In this document: piece after piece, positions 32,606-39,185 of the stretch
Layout: each line of letters opens with the position of its first letter
How positions within the stretch are numbered: the first letter of the stretch is position 1
Assembly: GCA_004294385.1 (NCBI GenBank)
Contig: REAP01000085.1
Span: forward strand, 1 to 39,185
DNA from: Oscillatoriales cyanobacterium
Lineage (GTDB): Bacteria > Cyanobacteriota > Cyanobacteriia > Cyanobacteriales > Microcoleaceae
Length of the DNA stretch: 39,185 bases
Reading direction: 5' to 3'
Position numbers and translations under genes: made by a program
The notes under the pieces: model-generated
Databases searched by the model: none
What the model was told of the DNA's origin: nothing
Seen by the model: the letters and a program-made list of their open reading frames with translations, nothing else

Positions 32606-32822
32606 TTTGTTACTTGTTATTTGTTACTTGTTATTTGTTATTTGTTATTTGTTATTTGTTATTTGTTATTTGTTATTTGTTATTTGTTATTTGTTATTTG
32701 TTATTTGTTATTTGTTATTTGTTATTTGTTATTTGTTATTTGTTATTTGTTATTTGTTATTTGTTATTTGTTATTTGTTATTTGTCATTTGTCATTTGTT
32801 ATTTGTCATTTGTTATTTGTTA
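32606..32822. repeat. 31-copy TTATTTG heptamer array (STRR)
   Basis: The heptamer TTATTTG repeats about 31 times (217 bases). The middle is homogeneous, while the left edge has TTACTTG variants and the right edge has TCATTTG variants, as expected for slippage in the centre. It occupies the whole gap between the rnc start and the rnpB 3' end. Confidence 0.95.
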
Positions 32823-32860
32823 TATAATTCGTTGCCGAACTTTTTGCTAGGGATTTTGGT

Positions 32861-33303
32861 GGGGAAAAAGTCGGACATAAGCCGGGTTCTGTTCTCTCAA
32901 CTGCAAGCAATTTTCGAGGGCAGTTATCTATCTGGGACGCCTGTTACCAGACGCCTCAAGCGGTACCAAAAAACGGAACTGGTAAAAAACCAACCGTAGT
33001 TCCTCCGACCTTGCTCCCAACCGGGGTTTACCTAGCCAGCACCTCTCGATGCTGCTGGTGCGCTCTTACCGCACCTTTGCACCCTTACCAAATTAGTTGT
33101 TGTTTCCCAGTCAAAAATTCTCAGTTACTCACTAATGACCAATGCAGGGCTGACTAATGACTAATTGGCGGTATATTTCTGTGGCACTATCCTCGCGATC
33201 GCTCGCACTGGGCGTTACCCAGCAAGTTTGGTCTTTCGGGAGCCCGGACTTTCCTCAGATTAACTTTCGCCAATCCGCAACCGCCTGCGCCTACTTTTCC
33301 CCC
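32861..33303 (-). ncRNA. rnpB: RNase P RNA
   Basis: Read on the minus strand, the RNA begins with GGGGAAAAGTAGGCG and soon contains CTGAGGAAAGTCCGGGCTCC, the conserved 5' core of bacterial RNase P RNA. It ends with ACAGAACCCGGCTTATGTCC. The ends pair (GGGGAAAAGU with ACUUUUUCCCC) as helix P1, which sets the limits at about 33303 and 32861, giving about 443 nucleotides, plausible for a cyanobacterium. Near 33129-33168 it holds TAATGAC heptamers, as reported for other filamentous cyanobacteria in the P12 region. It is the catalytic RNA that trims tRNA 5' ends. Exact ends are approximate. Confidence 0.93.
33129..33168 (-). repeat. TAATGAC heptamers inside rnpB
   Basis: CTAATGACCAATGC and GACTAATGACTAATTGG (plus-strand reading) lie within the RNase P RNA gene. 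The same heptamer forms the start codon of potC at 16125-16143. Confidence 0.8.
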
Positions 33304-33309
33304 AAATGT

Positions 33310-33315
33310 ATTGTA
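33310..33315 (-). promoter_or_regulatory. Likely -10 box of rnpB
   Basis: On the minus strand TACAAT ends 7 bases before the first G of the P1 helix, the right place for a -10 element. No good -35 hexamer is seen. It lies in the 24-base gap between corA and rnpB. Confidence 0.5.
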
Positions 33316-33327
33316 CGCGATCGCTTG

Positions 33328-34524
33328 TTACTTTCGTGGATCATTTTTAACAGTAGAAAAATTTTCAAACCAGCCGCGCCGCCAAAAGAAGTAAACTAAA
33401 CCAGATGCGATCGCACCCATCAACCCCAAACAAAGCGGATAGCCCAAATACCAGTTCAGTTCCGGCATATTCAAAGGAGATTTCTCTGTATTAAAATTCA
33501 TACCATAGATTCCCGCCACAAAAGTTAGGGGAATAAAAATGCTAGAAATCACTGTCAGCAGCTTCATAATTTCATTCATTTTATTCCCAACTGAGGACAG
33601 ATAAACATCCATTAAACCAGAAGACAATTCCCGGTAAGTTTCCACCATATCCATCACCTGCACTGTATGATCGTAACAGTCACGCAGATATATCCGCACC
33701 TCTGGACTAATCAAATCGCTGCCATCTCGAATTAGCACATTAATTGCATCGCGCTGTGGCCAAATGGCACGGCGGAGAGTCAGCAATTCTCTGCGGATTT
33801 TATAGATTTTCTCCAGGGTTTTACGGGTTGGTTTCGCTACCACTTCGTCCTCTAATTCTTCAATCTGCTCTCCATAAATTTCTAATACTGGGAAAAATCC
33901 ATCGATAATCGAATCTAACAGAGTATATGCCAGATAATCTGCTCCATGCTTGCGGATAACTCCTTGTCCTTTGCGAATGCGATCGCGCACCGGACCAAAG
34001 CAATCATAGTCCGGTTCTTCCTGAACAGTTAGCAAGTAATGTTTACCCAAAATAAAACTAACTTGTTCTTTATGGAAATCATAGGAATTAGGCTTAATCA
34101 TCACCATCCAGGCAATAATTAAAAGATGGTCTTCATAGTCTACAACCTTCGGTCGCTGGGGGACATTAACCACATCTTCTTGAGCAATCAGATGTAAATT
34201 AAACACTTCACCCATTTGTCGCCAAGTTTCTTTATTTCCCAATCCCAACATATCAATCCAAGACACAGATTCTGTATCTAAATAGGTCGCAGCTTCTTGA
34301 GGATTTGCCAATTCTGAGCGAGTAGCTTTTGCCTCGCAATAGTCAATTAATACAATTTCTGGAGGCGGCGCATCAGGCTCTAAGTCGAGAGTTCCTGGCA
34401 GAGATCCCTGATCGTCATAAAAATAATCAACGTAGGAATCATCATCACCTTTAATTTTTTTTGCCACGGGATTAGACATATTTATATTTTTGTGTATCAT
34501 GTTGATATTCCTGAATTTCACCAT
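33328..34524 (-). CDS. corA: CorA magnesium/cobalt transporter
   Basis: A 398-residue divalent-cation channel. The hallmark GMN is at residues 341-343 (GIYGMNF) at the end of the first of two C-terminal membrane segments, followed by the second (about 365-390) and a short basic tail. The long N-terminal cytoplasmic domain with TYRELSSGLMDVYLS is typical. The start is uncertain: 34524 (MVKFRN), 34500 (with AGGA 8 bases before) or 34479 (MSNPVAKK) are all possible. It moves Mg2+ or related ions across the membrane as a pentamer (family knowledge). The stop is 25 bases before the rnpB gene. Confidence 0.92.
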   Translation of the reverse strand: MVKFRNINMIHKNINMSNPVAKKIKGDDDSYVDYFYDDQGSLPGTLDLEPDAPPPEIVLIDYCEAKATRSELANPQEAATYLDTESVSWIDMLGLGNKETWRQMGEVFNLHLIAQEDVVNVPQRPKVVDYEDHLLIIAWMVMIKPNSYDFHKEQVSFILGKHYLLTVQEEPDYDCFGPVRDRIRKGQGVIRKHGADYLAYTLLDSIIDGFFPVLEIYGEQIEELEDEVVAKPTRKTLEKIYKIRRELLTLRRAIWPQRDAINVLIRDGSDLISPEVRIYLRDCYDHTVQVMDMVETYRELSSGLMDVYLSSVGNKMNEIMKLLTVISSIFIPLTFVAGIYGMNFNTEKSPLNMPELNWYLGYPLCLGLMGAIASGLVYFFWRRGWFENFSTVKNDPRK

Positions 34525-34556
34525 CTCTAATTAAATTATCATTTTTTTGTACAACA

Positions 34557-34652
34557 ACCAATTACCAATTACCAATTCCCAATGCCCAATTCCCAATTAC
34601 CAATTACCAATGCCCAATGCCCAATTCCCAATTCCCCAATTCCCAATTACCT
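34557..34652. repeat. CCAATTA/CCCAATT heptamer array
   Basis: About thirteen variable heptamers (CCAATTA, CCAATTC, CCAATGC) fill the gap between corA and the multi-PAS kinase. The left-reading kinase gene ends inside the array and takes its TAA stop (34647-34649) from it. Confidence 0.85.
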
Positions 34653-37600
34653 TTGCCGAATTGGAATTTCGATCACAAATTCAGTTCCTCCTCCTGGTGT
34701 GGAAACACATCCCAGAGTACCACTGTGTCTTTCTACCACAATCTGATAGCTAATCGAAAGTCCCAAACCAGTACCTTTTCCTACTGGTTTAGTAGTGAAA
34801 AACGGATCAAATATCCGAGATTTAACAGATTCTTCCATTCCTGGGCCATTGTCTGAAATTGCGATCGCAATCCGATTATTTTCCAAAACCTCCGTGCGAA
34901 TCATAATCCAATGTGATCCGTTGCAACCTACGGGTAAATCAGGCGAATCTTGCCGTTCCGTTCCCGAAGCACCCCCAACTTCCAACTTCCTATTTCTGAC
35001 AGTTCCTAAAGCATCAATCGCATTACTTAATATATTCATAAATACTTGATTTAACTGTCCTACATAGCACTGTACTGGTGGCAACTCTCCGTATTCTTTT
35101 ACTATTTCAATATTGCGAATTCTGCCATTTTCTTTGATTCGGTGTTGCAAAATCAACAGCGCACTATCAATTCCTTCGTGAATATCAACACGCTTAATAT
35201 CCGATTCTTCAAGACGAGAAAAGTTTCTCAAAGATAAGACAATTTGGCGAATGCGTTCGGCTCCTATTTTAATTGAATTTAGTAGGTGTGGAAAATCTTC
35301 TTTCATAAATTCTATTTCTATTTCTTCCGCTAAATCAGCGATGACAGAAACAGGTTCTGGATAATGCTCTTGGTACATACAGCACAATTTCAACAAATTT
35401 TCGGCATATTCACTAGCGTAAGCGACATTACCATAAATAAAACTTATTGGATTATTGATTTCGTGAGCAATTCCGGCAACTAATTGTCCCAAACCAGACA
35501 TTTTTTCGGATTGAATTAGTTGAGATTGAGTTCTTCCTAGCTGTTTTAAGGCTTGTTTTAGCTCATAATTTTTTTCTTTTAATTTAGATTCTGCTTGTTT
35601 GCGTAGGGTGATATTGCGACATATAATAATGATTTGAGTAGCATTAAAAGGCAAAAATCTTGCTTCATATTGTTGTTGTTGTTCGGATATTTGTAGGGAA
35701 TATTCTAAGGTGACAGAAGTAGCATTTTCTATAGTTTCAATAATGGCTTTTTTGAATTTATCGGCAACATTTACGGGCAAAATATCTAACATTCGTTTGC
35801 CTAAAAAGTCTTCGGCAGGAATGTAAAGATCCGATGAATTTCCTGACAAATAATCTAAGATAACGCCATCAGCATTGAGTCTAAAATACAAATCTGGTAG
35901 AGTTCTAAAAACAGCTTCTAACTCAGAAGTTTTTTGTTGTAGTGCTTCTAGAGCATAATAGCGATCGCTAATATCAAAAATCACCCCGTCCAAACAGTAA
36001 ACGTCCCCATCTTCATCGAATACAGGTGAACCTTTATCACACACCCATTTAATTGTTCCGTCGGCTGCTAGCAGGCGGTATTCCAAGCTGTAGGACTGTT
36101 TATTTTCGATTCCCCTCCGAATTGTTGCTTCAACTTGAGCCAAATCTTCTGAGTAAATAATGCTGGCAAAACTTCGCCCTACTCTGTCATCAAGCAATCT
36201 AAAATCAGTAGCTGAATAACCCGTGAGTGAGTAAACTGCATCGCTAATAAAACTTGCAGAAAAATCGCACGGCCACCGATAGACTACTCCTGGAATGTTA
36301 GCTACTAAAGAGCGAAATCTTGCTTCACTTCTACGCAAAGCGGCTTCAGATTTATGGCTTTCAGTAATATCATGAGCGAAAGATAGCACTGCAAATATAT
36401 GGCTTTCAGTGTCGCGTAGAGGGACTTTTTGGGTGTCGAAAATATGTACGGAACCATCAGCAATAGTTGCCGGATCGCAGGGATTGTGGATTATTTTGCC
36501 TGCGAGTACAGCCAAGTCGTCTGCGCGGAAGCCCCGCATATTTTCTGCGGGATTACCAAATACTAATTCTTCAGCAAATCCTAATTCCAAGTCATTTTTT
36601 CCAATAATCTCTTCTACTGTTTTACCAATGGCTTGAGCAAAGCTATTATTCGCTAAAATACAACGAAAATCTTGATCTTTAGCGAAAATCCAGTCACTGC
36701 TTTTGTCAATAACAGCTCGCAACAGTTGTTCGGAACGTCCGGTTTGTTCTAGGGCTAGCTGTAGTTCTAATTCGAGGTTTTTGCGATCGGTAATGTTTTC
36801 AAAAGCTACGCCGATGCAGTTGTTGGGTAATGGAAAAGCTTTAACAGAAAGAGCGCGGGTTATTCTGCCACTTTCATCGCAATCAATGTCTTCAAGTTCT
36901 ACGGCTTTTTGGCTGCGAATTACGGAGGAAAATACTTGGGGAATATTTTTCGATCGCGACTTGGGAAAAATCTCGTCGATGGTCATTCCTAGAACATCTG
37001 CCATTTCTAATCCGGTAAACTTGGTAGCAGCGGGATTGGAGGCGATCGCCCTTAAGGTACTGTCATCGTCCATATTTTCTAAATGGTAGACGTACAAACC
37101 TATTTGCATATTTTCGACAATTTGGTCGTAGAGACGGACGCTTTCGTCTACCTGTCGGCGTTCCGTGATATCTTCGGTAATGCCCAAAACGTACTGAGGA
37201 TTGCCTTTAGAGTCGAGAATCGGCACTTTCCTGGTGTGCAATATTCTCATGCCTTTGTGGCGAGTTTGAAAGGGTTCTTCGAGGATTTCGGTGATGCGGG
37301 ACTGGCTTTGATAGCGTGTCAAAAATTCCCGATCTTGAGCTGTGGAAACATCTGCTTGTTCTTTAGAATAAATATCGTAGTCATTTTTGCCGATCGCCTC
37401 GGCTGAAGTCACACCTGCGATCGTTTCTCCCGCTTTATTCCACAGCACAAATTTCAGGGAGGAAGCATCCTTGGCAAAAACGCCTACTGGCAGATTTTCT
37501 ACTACTGAAGTGAGGAATGCTCTAGCTGATTTTAATTCTGCTTCTGCACGCTTGCGCTCAATCCCTAAAGCAATGACATCAGCAACAGATGATATAGTTT

Positions 37601-38882
37601 CCTGAAAAGCTTCTGTCATCGGTTGAGCGCTAACAATTCCCATGACTCCCACTAAGCGTTCTTCCACAATCAAAGGATAGCCAGAAAAAGTGACAACTGC
37701 TTGTTGAGAATTGCAATTTACTCCATAATTTGGATGATTAATAATTGCCAATTCCGACAAATTGCCGATTATTTTTTTCTCTAATTCTTGGGCATTTAAT
37801 TTAACATTATTCGGTTCCAATACGCAGTCAACTTGCGGCTTTCGGCTTTGGGCAATTTCATTAATTTTGACGGCAATAAAGCTCGCTATATTTTCTTGCT
37901 GGCTAGATATTCCGGCTGATGCCTGGATTTCCAGGACATTTTGTTGAGAGTTGAAAGTCCAAATTTCAGCAGAGACAACATCCAGATTTTGGACTATTGC
38001 CTCGCAGCAGGGCATCAGGATATCTTGAGGGTATTTAGTCAGAGCAATGCCAACATCGGCTACCATTGCCGTTAGTCTAGTCCCTTGGGCTTTTGCTGCT
38101 TCTAAGATTTTGCGATCGGTGATATCTTCTACCAAAGAAAGTACGGTAAAAGTGTCTCCGCTACGAATAATCGAGTTGAACCAGCGGCACCAAATTACTG
38201 TTCCGCTTTTGGTATAATTGCGGTTAATTGAAGTATTGCCTTTGCCCGTTGCCAGTTCAAGCTCGATCGCACTTATCGCCTCTCTATCTTCCGGGCAAAC
38301 CAAATCCAAATCGCCAAACCGCTTGCCCATCATATCATCAGATGTCCAGCCAAAAATTTCTTCAGCGCGTTTTGACCACTGAATGATCCGAAAATTTTCA
38401 TCCCAGCCTAGCATCGCCAACGGAGTGTTAGCCGCATTCAACCACAGTAAATGATTCGATCGGCGCAACTGCTGAGTTTTCTGCTGTTGCCAGCGGTAGT
38501 GCCGAGTAATATCTCTACCAACACCAAAAACCCGCATCTGATTGCTAGAAACATCCACCACTGGCGTGTAAGCCGTTTCATAAATTTTAATCCCGCCGTC
38601 TACCTCAATTACCTCGTGAATTGCCAGCCGCCTTTCTCCTGTGAGCAATACTTGTTGGAGGCAGGAATCTATCTGGGAGATGATGTTTTTGAGAGCAGGA
38701 TTATTAGGATATAATTTCAATAAATCTTGATTGGTTCTGTTGACTATTTCAGAAGGGTCTAATCCCATCCAAGCAGCAGCAATAGGATTAACAGATAGGT
38801 ACTTTTGCTGTCGATCGCACTCTAGGAAAGCATCAACAGAGTTAGATAAAAAAGACTGAGACCAGTTGATAACTTCCTGCAT
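34647..38882 (-). CDS. Multi-PAS/GAF sensor histidine kinase
   Basis: A 1411-residue cytoplasmic sensor. From the N-terminus: PAS domains at about 8-128 and 145-262, a GAF domain at about 275-445, five further PAS domains (about 455-575, 580-705, 725-850, 870-990, 1000-1115; several end in the PAC motif DITERR or similar), a coiled coil and a kinase core with His1140 in GIAHEINNPISF. The HATPase domain shows MNILSNAIDA, ISDNGPGM and GTGLGLSISY. No membrane segment is seen. The kinase core resembles that of the 500-residue receiver-kinase. The many PAS units suggest sensing of small molecules, redox or light, but ligands are not given by the sequence. The last codons lie in a repeat. Confidence 0.92.
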   Translation of the reverse strand: MQEVINWSQSFLSNSVDAFLECDRQQKYLSVNPIAAAWMGLDPSEIVNRTNQDLLKLYPNNPALKNIISQIDSCLQQVLLTGERRLAIHEVIEVDGGIKIYETAYTPVVDVSSNQMRVFGVGRDITRHYRWQQQKTQQLRRSNHLLWLNAANTPLAMLGWDENFRIIQWSKRAEEIFGWTSDDMMGKRFGDLDLVCPEDREAISAIELELATGKGNTSINRNYTKSGTVIWCRWFNSIIRSGDTFTVLSLVEDITDRKILEAAKAQGTRLTAMVADVGIALTKYPQDILMPCCEAIVQNLDVVSAEIWTFNSQQNVLEIQASAGISSQQENIASFIAVKINEIAQSRKPQVDCVLEPNNVKLNAQELEKKIIGNLSELAIINHPNYGVNCNSQQAVVTFSGYPLIVEERLVGVMGIVSAQPMTEAFQETISSVADVIALGIERKRAEAELKSARAFLTSVVENLPVGVFAKDASSLKFVLWNKAGETIAGVTSAEAIGKNDYDIYSKEQADVSTAQDREFLTRYQSQSRITEILEEPFQTRHKGMRILHTRKVPILDSKGNPQYVLGITEDITERRQVDESVRLYDQIVENMQIGLYVYHLENMDDDSTLRAIASNPAATKFTGLEMADVLGMTIDEIFPKSRSKNIPQVFSSVIRSQKAVELEDIDCDESGRITRALSVKAFPLPNNCIGVAFENITDRKNLELELQLALEQTGRSEQLLRAVIDKSSDWIFAKDQDFRCILANNSFAQAIGKTVEEIIGKNDLELGFAEELVFGNPAENMRGFRADDLAVLAGKIIHNPCDPATIADGSVHIFDTQKVPLRDTESHIFAVLSFAHDITESHKSEAALRRSEARFRSLVANIPGVVYRWPCDFSASFISDAVYSLTGYSATDFRLLDDRVGRSFASIIYSEDLAQVEATIRRGIENKQSYSLEYRLLAADGTIKWVCDKGSPVFDEDGDVYCLDGVIFDISDRYYALEALQQKTSELEAVFRTLPDLYFRLNADGVILDYLSGNSSDLYIPAEDFLGKRMLDILPVNVADKFKKAIIETIENATSVTLEYSLQISEQQQQYEARFLPFNATQIIIICRNITLRKQAESKLKEKNYELKQALKQLGRTQSQLIQSEKMSGLGQLVAGIAHEINNPISFIYGNVAYASEYAENLLKLCCMYQEHYPEPVSVIADLAEEIEIEFMKEDFPHLLNSIKIGAERIRQIVLSLRNFSRLEESDIKRVDIHEGIDSALLILQHRIKENGRIRNIEIVKEYGELPPVQCYVGQLNQVFMNILSNAIDALGTVRNRKLEVGGASGTERQDSPDLPVGCNGSHWIMIRTEVLENNRIAIAISDNGPGMEESVKSRIFDPFFTTKPVGKGTGLGLSISYQIVVERHSGTLGCVSTPGGGTEFVIEIPIRQR

Positions 38883-39185
38883 GGGTATTTTTTAGTCACT
38901 TGCAAGTTAAGCTTTATATTCTTCTTAAAAGTAGTTTAACTCACTAAAATTTTTTTGAACAGTGTAGTGATGCGATTTTTGATTCTTTTTTTCCCCAGTC
39001 CTAAATTATACAAAAATTTTCCGGTACTTGTATTTATTTGAATACAACTTAATACTAAAGCACTCAGACATGAAGGACACGGCAGTGCCCAAGGAGTGTC
39101 AACTTAAGGTAGAACCAATAGTCCGGCAGGGGTTTAAACCCCTGCCTCAAAGCGCAAGTCCTCTCAAAGAGGACTGAAGAACTCT
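38883..39185. repeat. Right-end spacer with composite hairpin repeat
   Basis: About 190 AT-rich bases, the likely promoter region of the multi-PAS kinase, are followed from about 39076 by repeat DNA. GACACGGCAGTGCCC, GTGTCAACTTAA, a perfect palindrome GGCAGGGGTTT/AAACCCCTGCC (39125-39146), and AGTCCTCT/AGAGGACT are in the same order as at 14903-15039. The window ends inside the element. Confidence 0.8.

Noticed and set aside
32606..32822. CRISPR array
   Set aside because: The units are 7-base direct repeats without spacers, and no cas gene is present.
32567..32999. Three overlapping frames encoding repeats of LLFVICY
   Set aside because: They are the three translations of the TTATTTG array and run into rnpB; there is no start signal and no non-repeat protein.
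1..39185. tRNA or rRNA genes and a thiamine (TPP) riboswitch before thiG
   Set aside because: I looked for tRNA cloverleaf and rRNA core sequences and for the THI-box before thiG and saw none; rnpB is the only RNA gene that I can support.

Overview
The window looks like chromosomal DNA of a filamentous, non-marine cyanobacterium of the Oscillatoriales type (Microcoleus, Oscillatoria, Phormidium or Tychonema). The signs are many GCGATCGC (HIP1) octamers, heptanucleotide short tandem repeats (STRR), dense small palindromic repeats between genes, a Psb34-type photosystem II assembly protein, cyanobacterial DUF6335 and DUF2811 proteins, and very large multi-domain signalling kinases. The genus is an inference; there is no rRNA here to settle it.

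Layout, left to right. 0-5.7 kb: ABC-2 type ATPase, RTX calcium-binding protein, small membrane protein, a Rossmann/CIA30 protein of the HCF173 type, and an orphan sugar-ABC permease. 5.8-13.4 kb: a two-gene signalling operon, made of a 2017-residue Ser/Thr kinase-AAA-GAF-histidine kinase-receiver hybrid and a receiver-histidine kinase 34 bp downstream. 13.4-14.9 kb: three small conserved proteins. 15.2-19.4 kb: potBCDA, a complete polyamine ABC transporter whose internal spacers are filled with repeats. 19.4-21.2 kb: a free-standing nuclease gene resembling a CdiA C-terminal toxin domain, then thiG fused in frame to about 80 extra N-terminal residues, then psb34. 21.5-24.8 kb: a TPR protein, a relic of an IS200/IS605-type element and an OmpR-type regulator. 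25.0-29.4 kb: a HemY-type protoporphyrinogen oxidase, a tnpB relic and a MITE, a DUF2811 protein, a phased cluster of DnaA-box-like sites, and a FeS-type photolyase. 29.8-38.9 kb: a membrane histidine kinase, rnc, a 31-copy heptamer array, rnpB, corA, and a 1411-residue multi-PAS histidine kinase. The last 300 bases are again repeats.

The genes fall into three working groups: signalling (four kinases and one regulator), transport (potBCDA, corA, a sugar permease, an ABC ATPase) and RNA or pigment metabolism (rnpB, rnc, thiG, hemG, psb34, photolyase).

The most unusual points are: (1) the thiG fusion behind a toxin-like nuclease gene, with a strong ribosome-binding site forcing the long start; (2) repeats that shape coding ends, supplying or abutting stop codons (receiver-kinase, rnc, PAS kinase, TPR gene, DUF2811 gene), a start codon (potC) and in-frame coding segments (16 residues in the giant kinase, a linker in the TPR protein); (3) hairpin repeat families whose copies differ by compensating changes that keep the stems paired; (4) STRR heptamers inside rnpB and a long array between rnpB and rnc; (5) four DnaA-box-like sites spaced by whole helical turns.
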